Source of the DNA: Frankia nepalensis
GTDB taxonomy: Bacteria > Actinomycetota > Actinomycetes > Frankiales > Frankiaceae
Reading direction: 5' to 3'
Length of the DNA stretch: 34,670 bases
NCBI RefSeq assembly: GCF_016786325.1
Contig: NZ_JADWYU010000095.1
Coordinates: forward strand, 10,581 to 45,250
This document shows, piece by piece, positions 8,447 to 16,805 of the stretch. Under the pieces are notes generated by a model that was given only the letters and a program-made list of their open reading frames with translations, was not told the origin of the DNA and did not search any database. A program made the translations under genes and the position numbers. Position 1 is the stretch's first letter, and the number at the start of each line of letters is the position of its first letter.

Positions 8447-9885
8447 TTCCGCAGCAGCCTTCCGGCCCGCTCGCGCAGCACGGCGACGGAGTCGCCCTGC
8501 TTGGCCAGCACCTTCGCGATCTTGGGATCGGTCACCCCGAGCGCCCAGTCGCCGGCGTGCGCCGTGACCGCCTTGCGCCTGACCACGGCCTGGGCCGCGA
8601 GCGGGCGCAGCCGCCAGGCGCCGTCGTCCCAGCGCAGCAGCCCAAGGCAGGCGGACGAGGCGGCGAGCAGCTCGGCGGTCAGCGGGCCGTGGCTCGCCGC
8701 CGGGTTGTCGGCCGGGCCGACGTCGACGCCGAGTGGGATGCCGCCGAGGTCGAACGCGAGCGCGTGCCCCTCGTCCACGGAGGTCGCGTAACCCTCCAGC
8801 AGCACCGGCTCGGCGATCCGGACGGGGTGGCGGTCCAGCGGCACCGCCGCCGGCGCGGCCGCGCCGGCGAGCAGGACCCGGGCGGTCACGAACGGGTCCG
8901 CCGCCTCACCGAGGCGGACGCCGTCCTCCCGCCACACCAGGTCGCCGCCCGGGAGCAGCGCCAGGTCGGTGACCTCCACCGCGCGCCGCTCGGCGAGCGC
9001 GCCCAGCAGCACGGGGTACGCGTCGAGAAGCCGCCACAGCGCCGGGCCCACGATCGTGTCCACCTTCGCGGCGGTCACGCCGGCGCGCACCAGTGCCGGG
9101 CCTTCGTCCGCCCCGCCGGCGGGCTCGAGGACGCCGTGGACCTGGACCCGGACCGCGGTGTCGTGCTCGGCGACCTCGGCTCCGAGGATCAGCAGCCGTC
9201 CGGACACCCGCTTCGCCGGCTCGGACGGGCCGGGCGGCCACGCTCCCTTCCAGGCGAGCAGCTGCGCGCGGGCCCACAGGTCGGCCCAGCGCCGCGCCGG
9301 CAGCCGGGCCGCGGCACCGACCGGGCAGGAGGCACGCAGCTCGGCGGCCAGGCCGTCGAGGAGCACCGCCAACCGGCGCAGTCCCGGCTCGGCCCGCGCG
9401 GCCTGGCGGGCCTGGGCGGAGGCCGACACCAGCTCGTCGTCGACGCCGCGCCAGCCGGCGATCGCCAGCTCGCGCAGCCAGGACCGGCACCCCGCGAGCG
9501 CGGCCGCCCACCCCGGTGGGGACGCGTTCACCGCCGCCGGCGCCGCCTCGACGGCCGGCCTCGCCCGGCCCGCCGCGGCGTCGAAGCCAGCGAGCAGGGC
9601 GTCGTGCGCCGCCCCGAGCAGCGCGGCGCGCGCGCCGGCCAACGTCACCAGTACCTCGTCGCTCACGGACCCGGCGGCGGCCTTGTCCGCCGCCTCCCGA
9701 GCACGGGCGCCGAGCGGCGTCGCACCCACGGCGGACGCCAGCGCGGCGAGCGCCTCCGCGCCGCCGGCGCCGAGGCGGCCAAGCCCCGCCGCCAGGGCGT
9801 CGTCGAAACCGTCCACCACGGCCAGCGCCGCGTCGACGCCTACCGGCGGGGCGCCGGCGAGCTCGTTCAGCTGGGTCGCGAGCAC
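8443..9885 (-). CDS. Uncharacterised Ala-rich protein of the MoxR/VWA operon
   Basis: A 480-aa protein without signal peptide or membrane segment. The first ~150 residues are Ala-rich and helical; the rest is a mixed alpha/beta region with many Trp, Leu and Val residues. I recognise no catalytic motif. The GTG start at 9885 immediately follows the TAG of the SWIM gene in the same frame, and no better start or strong ribosome site is visible, so its translation must depend on reinitiation or readthrough. It overlaps the VWA gene by 4 bp. It may correspond to the C-terminal part of a single-chain YehQ-like protein; that is inference from position and size. Confidence 0.72.
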   Translation of the reverse strand: MLATQLNELAGAPPVGVDAALAVVDGFDDALAAGLGRLGAGGAEALAALASAVGATPLGARAREAADKAAAGSVSDEVLVTLAGARAALLGAAHDALLAGFDAAAGRARPAVEAAPAAVNASPPGWAAALAGCRSWLRELAIAGWRGVDDELVSASAQARQAARAEPGLRRLAVLLDGLAAELRASCPVGAAARLPARRWADLWARAQLLAWKGAWPPGPSEPAKRVSGRLLILGAEVAEHDTAVRVQVHGVLEPAGGADEGPALVRAGVTAAKVDTIVGPALWRLLDAYPVLLGALAERRAVEVTDLALLPGGDLVWREDGVRLGEAADPFVTARVLLAGAAAPAAVPLDRHPVRIAEPVLLEGYATSVDEGHALAFDLGGIPLGVDVGPADNPAASHGPLTAELLAASSACLGLLRWDDGAWRLRPLAAQAVVRRKAVTAHAGDWALGVTDPKIAKVLAKQGDSVAVLRERAGRLLRK

Positions 9886-10389
9886 CTACAGCACCACCCG
9901 TTCCGTCGGGAACCAGTCCAGCTCGGGGACGGGGCCGGCGACGTCGGGCAACTCCAGGTAGCCGAGGTGGCGCAGGAAGCCGCTGAACACGGTCGCCGCG
10001 GGCTGCTTCTCCTGCTGCCCGCGCAGGGCGTCCATCAGGTCGGCGGCCGACGCCGGGCCGTCGCCGAGGTCGGCGCGCAGGTAGCGGGCGACCCGGTCGA
10101 CGCCGTACTGGAGCGCCGCGGCGTCGACGAGCGCCTGGAGGTGCTTGCACATCGCCCAGGCGTTGAGCCCGCCGCAGGGCCGGTTGTTGTTGGTGCTGCA
10201 GTAGTAGGCGTGCGTCCCGGCGGTGATCGACGAGACGTAGACCCGCTCGATCTCCGAACCGCTCGACACGACCCCCTGCAGCCGCCCGTCAGCCAGCTCG
10301 GCGAAGGGCACCTTCGCCAGCGCCCGCGGCGGCACCGGGGCAGCCACCCGCCCGATGCCGCGCCGTTCCCCGCCGCCCGTGGACACCAC
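9886..10389 (-). CDS. SWIM-type zinc-finger protein, first gene of the MoxR/VWA operon
   Basis: A 167-aa protein with a SWIM-like metal site: C64, C72, then CKH at C81-H83 (segment YYCSTNNN ... AMCKHLQALV). The first two Cys are seven residues apart rather than the classical CxC, so this is a variant. SWIM fingers bind DNA or protein. The GTG at 10389 has GGAGG 7 nt upstream. The frame ends in TAG (9888-9886), directly followed in frame by the GTG of the next gene. The combination SWIM, VWA, MoxR and DUF5682 recalls E. coli yehQ, yehP, yehL and yehM. The partner and role are unknown. Confidence 0.8.
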   Translation of the reverse strand: MVSTGGGERRGIGRVAAPVPPRALAKVPFAELADGRLQGVVSSGSEIERVYVSSITAGTHAYYCSTNNNRPCGGLNAWAMCKHLQALVDAAALQYGVDRVARYLRADLGDGPASAADLMDALRGQQEKQPAATVFSGFLRHLGYLELPDVAGPVPELDWFPTERVVL

Positions 10390-10534
10390 GCACCGACCTC
10401 CATCGCCCGGTCCATCGCCGCCCGGTCCATCGCCCGATCAGCCCGTCTGCCCGCTGTTCTATCGCGCGGGTCCGACAGTTCTTATCGGGACGATCCGGGT
10501 CAGGTCGGGCCAGGAACGGTATCGGCGCCGGCCG

Positions 10535-11467
10535 TCAGCCGGCCGGGAGGCGGTAGCGGTAGCCGACGCCGCGGACGCTCTCGATCGACCAGGGGGTCTC
10601 CGCCGTGTCACCGAGGCGGCGGCGCAGCCGGCGGACGTGCACGGCGAGCGTGTTCGAGTCCATCGTCGAGGCACCCCAGACCAGCTCGAGCAGGCTCTCG
10701 CGCGGCACGACCCGGCCGGCCCGTTCGAGCAGCACCCGCAAAAGGCGGAACTCTCGCGGCGGCACCGCGACCGGCACCCCGTCGACCGACACCTGGTGCG
10801 CGCCGACGTCCAGGGTGACGGCGCCGACTCGCAGCACCTCCGGGTCGGCCCCGCCGGCCGGCAGCCCGTGGACGGCGGGAACGGTCAGCTCCGGGCCGCC
10901 GCGGCCGGCGGCGTTCGCGCCGCCGGCGACGCCGACGCCGTCCGGCCCGAGACCGGCCAGCGCGAGGACCTCGCCGACCAGGTACGGCTTGGCCACGCAG
11001 GCGCTCGCGCCGGCCTCCAGGCCGGCGGCGGCCAGGGACCGGTCATGCGGGCCGACACCGAGCAGGATCGTCACCTCGCCGCGGTCCCGCGTCGCCCGCA
11101 GCGCCCGGACCACCCCGACGCCGTCGAGCACCGGCAGGGCCGCGTCGACCAGGACGGTGGCCGGCGCGAGGCGTCCGGCCTCGAGCAACGCAAGCGCGCC
11201 GTCACCGACCACCCGTACCTCGACCCCGCGGGAGGTGAACGCGTTAACGAGCCCGTCATCCACCTCCGCGTCGGCGATCAGCACCACCGCGGTCGAGACC
11301 ACCGGCGTCGCCCCGGTCACGGGAGCCCGCGAAGGCCCAGGGACGCTCAGGCCCGCCGGTCGGTCGGGCTCCGGCGACCGCTCGGGACGGGCTCGCGCGA
11401 GCGCGCCGGATGAGCCGGCCGCGGCCGGGAGGCGCCGAGCGTCGCCTGGCTCCAACGTAACCGACAC
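10535..11467 (-). CDS. OmpR/PhoB-type winged-helix response regulator behind pstB
   Basis: A DNA-binding regulator of up to 310 aa. The first ~57 residues are low-complexity, so the true start may be internal. A receiver-like domain follows: the acidic pocket reads IADAEVD instead of a DD pair, a phospho-acceptor-like Asp lies in VLVDAALP, and a Lys in VAKPY, but the usual Thr/Ser after the fourth strand is replaced in ILLGVGPHD. The C-terminal winged helix is complete (PPREFRLLRVLL ... VHVRRLRRRLG ... RGVGYRYRL), of the PhoP/RegX3 kind. The GTG lies 2 nt after the pstB stop, so it is the last pst-operon gene. Orphan or partly phosphorylation-independent control is likely but unproven. Confidence 0.85.
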   Translation of the reverse strand: MSVTLEPGDARRLPAAAGSSGALARARPERSPEPDRPAGLSVPGPSRAPVTGATPVVSTAVVLIADAEVDDGLVNAFTSRGVEVRVVGDGALALLEAGRLAPATVLVDAALPVLDGVGVVRALRATRDRGEVTILLGVGPHDRSLAAAGLEAGASACVAKPYLVGEVLALAGLGPDGVGVAGGANAAGRGGPELTVPAVHGLPAGGADPEVLRVGAVTLDVGAHQVSVDGVPVAVPPREFRLLRVLLERAGRVVPRESLLELVWGASTMDSNTLAVHVRRLRRRLGDTAETPWSIESVRGVGYRYRLPAG

Positions 11468-11469
11468 GA

Positions 11470-12249
11470 TCAGCCGAAACGACCCGAGACGTAGTCTTCG
11501 GTCGCCTTCTCCTTGGGGTTGCCGAAGATGATGCTGGTGTCGTCGAACTCGATCAGCTTTCCGGGCTTACCGGTGCCGGCGATGTTGAAGAAGCCGGTCT
11601 TGTCGCTGACCCGGGCGGCCTGCTGCATGTTGTGCGTGACGATGACGATTGTGAAATCGTTCTTCAGCTGCTGCATGAGGTCCTCGATCGCCAGGGTGGA
11701 GATCGGGTCGAGCGCCGAGCAGGGCTCGTCCATCAGCAGCACGGCCGGCTTGGTCGCGATCGCGCGCGCGATGCAGAGCCGCTGCTGCTGGCCACCGGAG
11801 AGGCTGGAACCGGGCCGGCCCAGGCGGTCCTTGACCTCCTCCCACAGGTTGGCGCCGCGCAGGGTGTTCTCGACCATTTCGTCGAGCGCCGCCTTGCGCA
11901 GCCGGCCGCCGTTCAGCTTCACACCCGCGATCACGTTGTCGTAGATCGACATCGTGGGGAACGGGTTGGGGCGCTGGAACACCATGCCGATGTGCCGCCG
12001 GACGACGACCGGGTCGACGCCGGGGCCGTAGAGGTCCTCGCCGTCCATGACGACCTTGCCCTCGACGTAGGCGCCGGGAATGACCTCATGCATCCGGTTG
12101 AGCGAGCGGAGGTAGGTCGACTTGCCGCAGCCGGACGGGCCGATGAGGGCCGTCACCGTGCGCGGCTCGATGGTCATGTTGACCTGCTCGACGGCCCGGA
12201 ACTTGCCGTAGTAGATGTCGAGGTCGGACGCTTCGATTCGCTTGGACAC
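11470..12249 (-). CDS. pstB: Phosphate ABC transporter ATP-binding protein PstB
   Basis: The 259-aa ATPase that powers high-affinity phosphate uptake at the inner face of the membrane. Walker A GPSGCGKS (37-44), the signature LSGGQQQR, Walker B VLLMDEP and the switch His in IVTHNMQQA are intact. The length and the early phrase LRSLNRMHE are typical of PstB. The start is GTG at 12249 with AAAGGA upstream. It lies 21 bp after pstA, and the winged-helix regulator gene follows after 2 nt. Confidence 0.97.
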   Translation of the reverse strand: MSKRIEASDLDIYYGKFRAVEQVNMTIEPRTVTALIGPSGCGKSTYLRSLNRMHEVIPGAYVEGKVVMDGEDLYGPGVDPVVVRRHIGMVFQRPNPFPTMSIYDNVIAGVKLNGGRLRKAALDEMVENTLRGANLWEEVKDRLGRPGSSLSGGQQQRLCIARAIATKPAVLLMDEPCSALDPISTLAIEDLMQQLKNDFTIVIVTHNMQQAARVSDKTGFFNIAGTGKPGKLIEFDDTSIIFGNPKEKATEDYVSGRFG

Positions 12250-12270
12250 TTGTCTCGGTCCTTTCCGCGC

Positions 12271-13341
12271 TCAGCGGGTCGGCAGGGCGAAGACCCTGGA
12301 GATGACGCGGGCGATCAGGTTCAGAAGCAGCACGATGAGGACCAGGGTCAGCGCCGCCGCCCAGGCGCGCTCCAGGCCGAACTCCGCGCGCGCCCCGGGG
12401 TTTGCGTTGGAGTTGAAGATGTAGACCGGCAGGGTCGTCATCCGGCCGTCGAAGAGGTCGTAGTTCGTCCGCGTCGCCATGCCGGCGATGACCAGCAGCG
12501 GCGCGGTCTCGCCGATCACTCGGGCGATGGCGATCGTCACGCCGGTCGCGATGCCGGCCGCCGCGGTGCGCAGCACGACCCGGATCACCGTGAGCCACTT
12601 CGCGACGCCGAGTGCGTAGGAGGCCTCACGCAGCTCGTTCGGCACCAGCTTCAGCATCTCCTCGACCGACCGGACCACGACCGGGATCATCAGCAGGGAC
12701 AACGCGACGGCGCCGCCGATGCCGAACCGGATACCCGAGCCGAAGAAGATCGAGAAGAAGGCGAACGCGAACAGGCCGGCGACGATCGACGGGATACCCG
12801 TCATGACGTCGACCAGCAGGGTGATCGACCGGGCGAGCCAGCCGCGGCCGTACTCGACCAGGTAGACGGCGCACATCACACCGATCGGCACCGAGATGAT
12901 CGTGGCGGCCGCGGTGATCTCGAGGGTGCCGATGATGGCGTGGTAGGCGCCGCCGCCCTCGCCGACGACCCGGTTCATGTCATCGGTGAGGAACTTCCAG
13001 TCGAACCGGTGCCGGCCCCGGTCGACGACCGTGGACAGCAGGGACAGCAGGGGCAGCAGCGCGAGGACGAAGGCGAGCGTCACCAGGAGCGTGGCGAGCC
13101 GGTCCTTCGCCCGGCGGACGCCCTCCACGCCCCAGGAGACGGCCGGCACGACCACCAGGGCCGCCACCGCGCCCAGCACGAGCGCCAGGGCCGTGCTGAA
13201 ACCGGTGGTGAGCCCGATCAGCAGGCCGACTACCAGGCAGGCGCTGACCATCGACCACTGCGCCCACGGGGGGAGCTGGCCCTGGGTGAGCGACTTGCGG
13301 GCCTCGAGGACCTCGGCCGGCGGCGGCGAGATGGTGGTCAT
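12271..13341 (-). CDS. pstA: Phosphate ABC transporter permease PstA
   Basis: A 356-aa inner-membrane subunit that with PstC forms the phosphate channel. An N-terminal pair of hydrophobic segments (about 30-80) precedes another near 90-110 and the binding-protein-dependent transport domain. The coupling (EAA-like) loop is seen around ELREASYALGVAKWLTV, and GIPSIVAGLFAF is typical of PstA. The ATG at 13341 overlaps the pstC stop as ATGA, with GGAGCG just upstream. A longer frame extending upstream only shadows pstC. The extra N-terminal helices are common in actinobacterial PstA. Confidence 0.95.
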   Translation of the reverse strand: MTTISPPPAEVLEARKSLTQGQLPPWAQWSMVSACLVVGLLIGLTTGFSTALALVLGAVAALVVVPAVSWGVEGVRRAKDRLATLLVTLAFVLALLPLLSLLSTVVDRGRHRFDWKFLTDDMNRVVGEGGGAYHAIIGTLEITAAATIISVPIGVMCAVYLVEYGRGWLARSITLLVDVMTGIPSIVAGLFAFAFFSIFFGSGIRFGIGGAVALSLLMIPVVVRSVEEMLKLVPNELREASYALGVAKWLTVIRVVLRTAAAGIATGVTIAIARVIGETAPLLVIAGMATRTNYDLFDGRMTTLPVYIFNSNANPGARAEFGLERAWAAALTLVLIVLLLNLIARVISRVFALPTR

Positions 13342-14363
13342 GCGTTCGCTCCGGAGAACTCGCGGCGGCGGTTGACGATGGCCCGGGCGACGTAGTTGAC
13401 GAAGAAGGTCACCGCGAACAGGACCAGACCAGACGCGATCAGCGCGTTCAGCCGGATCCCGCTGGATTCGGGGAAGTCGAGGGCGATGTTCGCGGCGATC
13501 GTGCTGCTGTTCGTCGAGCTGATCACGTCGAAGCTGACGACGTCGGTGGCGGAGAGCACCATCGCGACCGCGAGCGTCTCCCCGAGCGCCCGGCCAAGAC
13601 CCAGCATGCTGGAGCTGACGATTCCGGACTGCGCGAACGGCAGGACCGTCATCCGGATCATCTCGTAGCGGGTGGCCCCGAGCGCCAGCGACGCCTCCTC
13701 CTGGAGCCGGGGCGTCTGCAGGAAGACCTCCCGGTTGACCGCCGTCATGATCGGAAGAATCATCACCGCGAGGACCAGCCCGGCGGTGAGCATCGTCCGC
13801 CCGGTGGCCGAGGTGGGGCCGTCGAAGAAGGGCAGCCAGCCGAGGTACTTCTCCAGCCAGCGGAACACCGGCACCGCGTGCGGAGCCAGGAAGAAGATGC
13901 CCCACAGGCCATAGACGACGCTGGGGATCGCGGCGAGCAGGTCGATCAGGTAACCGAGCCCCTGAGCGAGCCGGCGCGGGGCGTAGTGCGAGATGAACAG
14001 CGCGATGCCGATCGACAGCGGAGTGGCGATCAGCAGGGCGATCACCGCCGCGAACACCGTGCCGAACAGCAGCGGGCCGACGAACGACCAGAAGTTCTGA
14101 TCGCCGGGCAGGTCCGACGGGTCAGCGGTGAACGCCGGAAGGCCCTCGATCAACAGGAAGACCGCGACGGCGGCGAGGGCGACCAGGATCAGGATGCCGG
14201 CGCCGACCGCGGCGCCGGAGAAGATGCGGTCACCTAGGCGGACCGGCGACCGCTTTTTCCGCACGTACTTGTTCGGTGGCTCCGTCACCGACGAGCCGCC
14301 TTGCGACGCGCCAGGCGGCGAGCCGCTCGATGGGGAACCGCTGTTCGCGGCTGGCTGCGTCAC
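13338..14363 (-). CDS. pstC: Phosphate ABC transporter permease PstC
   Basis: A 341-aa membrane subunit of the Pst importer. A Ser/Gly/Pro-rich cytoplasmic N-terminus (about 1-45) is followed by a first helix near 50-72 and five further helices. AIPSVVYGLWGIFFLAP and the coupling loop ASLALGATRYEMI are characteristic PstC features. The GTG start at 14363 is preceded by GAGGAGCGAG. It follows pstS by 131 bp containing a hairpin and overlaps pstA by 4 bp. Confidence 0.95.
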   Translation of the reverse strand: MTQPAANSGSPSSGSPPGASQGGSSVTEPPNKYVRKKRSPVRLGDRIFSGAAVGAGILILVALAAVAVFLLIEGLPAFTADPSDLPGDQNFWSFVGPLLFGTVFAAVIALLIATPLSIGIALFISHYAPRRLAQGLGYLIDLLAAIPSVVYGLWGIFFLAPHAVPVFRWLEKYLGWLPFFDGPTSATGRTMLTAGLVLAVMILPIMTAVNREVFLQTPRLQEEASLALGATRYEMIRMTVLPFAQSGIVSSSMLGLGRALGETLAVAMVLSATDVVSFDVISSTNSSTIAANIALDFPESSGIRLNALIASGLVLFAVTFFVNYVARAIVNRRREFSGANA

Positions 14364-14412
14364 GGATCTCGCTCCTCAGGCCTGTCGTGACGTGGTACGG
14401 GAGACACCGCGA

Positions 14413-14440
14413 GTCCGGGCGGCCAAACGACCGCCCGGAC
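14413..14440 (-). terminator. Hairpin between pstS and pstC, possible attenuator
   Basis: A perfect 10-bp stem, GTCCGGGCGG (14413-14422) with CCGCCCGGAC (14431-14440), closes an 8-nt loop. No U run follows. In the pstS-pstC gap it could act as a partial terminator or mRNA-stabilising stem that raises PstS over the membrane subunits, as is common for binding-protein genes. Confidence 0.55.
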
Positions 14441-14494
14441 CCGTGGGCCAGACATTCAGTTAGCTGCGGATACCCAGGTCAGCCCGGGAACCGC

Positions 14495-15604
14495 TCAGGC
14501 GACACCGATGGCGGCGATGCCCTTCAGGGCGTTCGTGCGCTGGGTGTCGGAGATCGGCGCCGAGCCGGCGTTCTCCGCGGCGGCCGCCTGGCCCTCCTCG
14601 CTGACGACGTAGGTGAGGTACGCCTTCACCGTGTCAGCGGTGGCCTGGTCGTCGTACTTGGTGCAGGCCAGGGTGTAGGAGACCAGCACGATCGGGTACA
14701 CGCCCGCCTCGGTGGTGTCCCGCGGGATGTCGATCGCGAAGCTGTACTGCGGCCGGCCCGAGACGGTCTTGCCGGCATCCACGACCGCGGCCGCGGCCTC
14801 GGGCGTGTACTCGACGAACTCGCTGCCGACCTGAATGTGGGCGACACCCAGGTCGGTGGCCCGCGAGGCGTCGAGGTAGCCGATCGTGCCCTCGCCACCC
14901 TTCAGCGTCTCGGCCACACCCGAGGTCCCGTTGGCGCCCTCGCCACCCGAGACCGGCCACTCCTGCGCGGCGTCATAGGTCCAGTCGGCCGGCGCCGCCT
15001 TGTGCAGGTAGTCGGTGAAGTTCTGGGTGGTGCCCGACTCGTCCGACCGGTGCACCGGGGTGATGTTCGAGTCCGGCAGCGTCGTGCCAGAGTTGAGGCC
15101 GGCGATCGCCGGGTCGTTCCACTTGGTGATCTTACCGTCGAAGATCTTCGCGATCACCGAGGCCGAGAGCTTCAGGTCCTCGACACCGGGGAGGTTGTAG
15201 GCCACCGCGATCGGGCTGATGTAGCCCGGGAACTCGACGAAGTCCCCGCCGCACTGCTCCTGCGCCTTGGTGACTTCTTCGGGCTTGAGGTACGCGTCCG
15301 AGCCGGCGAACTGCACGCCGCCCTCGGTGAACTGCGTGCGACCGGCGCCAGAGCCCGCCGGGTCGTAGGTGACCGTCGCGTCCGGGTTGGCCTCGGTGAA
15401 CCCAGCGATCCAGGCCTCCATCGCGGAGCCCTGGGCAGAGGAGCCGGCACCGGCGATGGTCCCGCTGACCTCGGCGGCGGCGGGCGCGCTGGCGCTACCG
15501 GCCGGCTCCGGGGTGTCCTCATCGTCGCCGCCGCAGGCCGCGAGCGCGAGCGTAGCGGTGAGCGCGATGCTGAGCATCGCGGTCTGGGTCTTCTTCAGCT
15601 TCAC
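14495..15604 (-). CDS. pstS: Phosphate-binding lipoprotein PstS
   Basis: The extracellular phosphate receptor, 369 aa. A lipoprotein signal peptide ends at the lipobox LAAC (C24), followed by an acidic linker. The phosphate-binding loops are visible: GAGSSAQGSAMEAW near the mature start, AGSDAYL, and HRSDESGTTQNF. The GTG at 15604 is chosen because it has GAAGAGGGG upstream and gives an exact signal peptide; a longer in-frame start at 15733 would spoil it and would run through the PHO-box region. It is the first gene of pstSCAB, followed by the winged-helix regulator. Confidence 0.96.
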   Translation of the reverse strand: MKLKKTQTAMLSIALTATLALAACGGDDEDTPEPAGSASAPAAAEVSGTIAGAGSSAQGSAMEAWIAGFTEANPDATVTYDPAGSGAGRTQFTEGGVQFAGSDAYLKPEEVTKAQEQCGGDFVEFPGYISPIAVAYNLPGVEDLKLSASVIAKIFDGKITKWNDPAIAGLNSGTTLPDSNITPVHRSDESGTTQNFTDYLHKAAPADWTYDAAQEWPVSGGEGANGTSGVAETLKGGEGTIGYLDASRATDLGVAHIQVGSEFVEYTPEAAAAVVDAGKTVSGRPQYSFAIDIPRDTTEAGVYPIVLVSYTLACTKYDDQATADTVKAYLTYVVSEEGQAAAAENAGSAPISDTQRTNALKGIAAIGVA

Positions 15605-16216
15605 TAGCGAGCCCCTCTTCGTCACGCCTTCCGGCGCGCAGTCGTGTTCCCCCCCAGCGAAGGGGTGTCGGTGCAGCATCGAAGCGAGGACAGATGAACG
15701 AACAGTGAATCCAGGCGAACGCAAACCGGACACACACTGGAACAGCTAGCCGTTTGGGTCCATCTCCTACCGATGGCGACGGTCATCTCCACAATCAGTT
15801 ACAACCGGGGGCGACAGCCGTGGTTTTTCCCACGGACGAGCTTGGCCAGGACCACGCCAGCCACCCCTTCAGCCACCTTCGGGCCACCTTCAGGCCACCC
15901 ACCCGCCGGGACATGCGGCCGCGCCGGCGAACCCTCTCGACGACCCGCCATCAGGCCACCGCCGGCCATCCTCACCACACCCCCAGAGAAAACCCAGCAC
16001 ACAATGGCCGAATGGCTACGTAACGCAACACATTGTGAGCTGAGCGCTACTCGGCGCCCCATCTGCCCCGAGATCACCCTTCACCGATTGGCCACCAGAA
16101 CCGAGCGCCGGTCGGCGGCAGCGCGGTAGCTGACAGCATGTGATTGGTAGCCAGGGGTTATGGGACGACGGCGTCCCGCCACCTTGACGGCGCCACCTGG
16201 GCCGAAGGAGACCTGC
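15605..16216. other. Divergent intergenic region between pstS and a small unknown gene
   Basis: This 612-bp region holds the pstS leader and the PHO-box candidate. Around 15851-15900 there are degenerate 10-11-nt repeats of the type TTCAGGCCACC. The rest shows no credible gene; the frames crossing it are His/Pro/Arg-rich and lack ribosome sites. Confidence 0.6.
15693..15720 (-). promoter_or_regulatory. Candidate PHO box (PhoP-binding direct repeats) upstream of pstS
   Basis: On the minus strand GTTCGCC (15720-15714), ATTCACT (15710-15704) and GTTCATC (15699-15693) are spaced 10 and 11 nt apart. This fits the GTTCAnC direct-repeat units of about 11 nt known for actinobacterial PhoP sites. The box lies 89-116 bp upstream of the pstS GTG. 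Confidence 0.6.
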
Positions 16217-16534
16217 ATGGAAGACACCGCCACCGACGTCGGTGCGCTTGCGCCCGAGCCGGGGCAGCTCGCCGAGCTGCCCCGTTCACTTGCCGAAGTG
16301 GTCACCGCCCACGACGGGAACCTGGTCCAGCACCGGCTACGCCTGTCCCCCGGCGCCACGGCGGCCGAGATCACGGCCGCGATGATCCTCATGCCGCCGG
16401 CCGCGGCCCTGGTCGGCGACCACGGCGACGCCGGCGTGTCGCTGGTATTCCGGGAGCCGGCCCGCCCGTCGTCCGACGCGGCCGGCCTGCCGGCCGGCGC
16501 CGGCGCGGGCCGCGCCGAGGACGACAGCTCCTGA
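16217..16534 (+). CDS. Small protein of unknown function
   Basis: A 105-aa acidic protein without signal peptide or membrane helix. The ATG at 16217 has AAGGAGA 5 nt upstream, which argues for a real gene; an in-frame start at 16160 lacks one. The middle (HDGNLVQHRLRLSPGATAAE and on to VSLVFREPA) could form a small alpha/beta domain. The tail is Ala/Gly-rich. I do not recognise a family. It lies upstream of proS on the same strand but is separated by 271 bp containing repeats, so an operon is uncertain. Confidence 0.6.
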   Translation: MEDTATDVGALAPEPGQLAELPRSLAEVVTAHDGNLVQHRLRLSPGATAAEITAAMILMPPAAALVGDHGDAGVSLVFREPARPSSDAAGLPAGAGAGRAEDDSS

Positions 16535-16591
16535 GGACGCGATCCGGGATCTGGAGAACGTGGTCCGGTCGACACTCCGCCTTGCCTGCTT

Positions 16592-16639
16592 GGACGAACC
16601 CAACCGGAGTCGGACGAACCCAACCGGGGTACTGACCCC
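16592..16639. repeat. Tandem 20-bp repeat followed by a small hairpin
   Basis: GGACGAACCCAACCGG begins both 16592-16611 and 16612-16631; the two 20-bp units differ at two positions. Directly after comes GGGGT-ACTG-ACCCC (16626-16639). The block lies about 170 bp upstream of proS. It does not show T-box landmarks that I can recognise. Confidence 0.7.
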
Positions 16640-16805
16640 AGACCAGACCAGCCCTCGCCCTACAGGTCCAATCCGGCACCAGACCAGTCGGGGCGCCCCG
16701 GCGCCCCGACGGCGGAGCGGCGATGGACGCGCCAGCGTCCTTATCGCCGACCGCCGCACCGAGGGCAGACGCGGAAACGGCCGCGCAGCGCAATATCGTG
16801 GACGG

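Noticed and set aside
4599-9000. Long plus-strand frames opposite the five-gene operon
   Set aside because: They are Arg/Gly/Val-rich products of high third-position GC, without motifs or ribosome sites, while the minus-strand genes have clear domains.
2670-10389. VWA-MoxR ternary conflict system with NTPase and effector modules
   Set aside because: I see no effector, protease or STAND-type domain; the gene set fits the yeh-type combination better.
15754-16129. Small plus-strand frames upstream of the 105-aa gene
   Set aside because: They have His/Pro/Arg-rich composition, no ribosome site and no motif, and they cross the repeat-like intergenic DNA.
16535-16805. T-box leader for proS
   Set aside because: Only a doubled 20-bp repeat and a small hairpin are seen; no T-box consensus bulge or specifier loop can be recognised.
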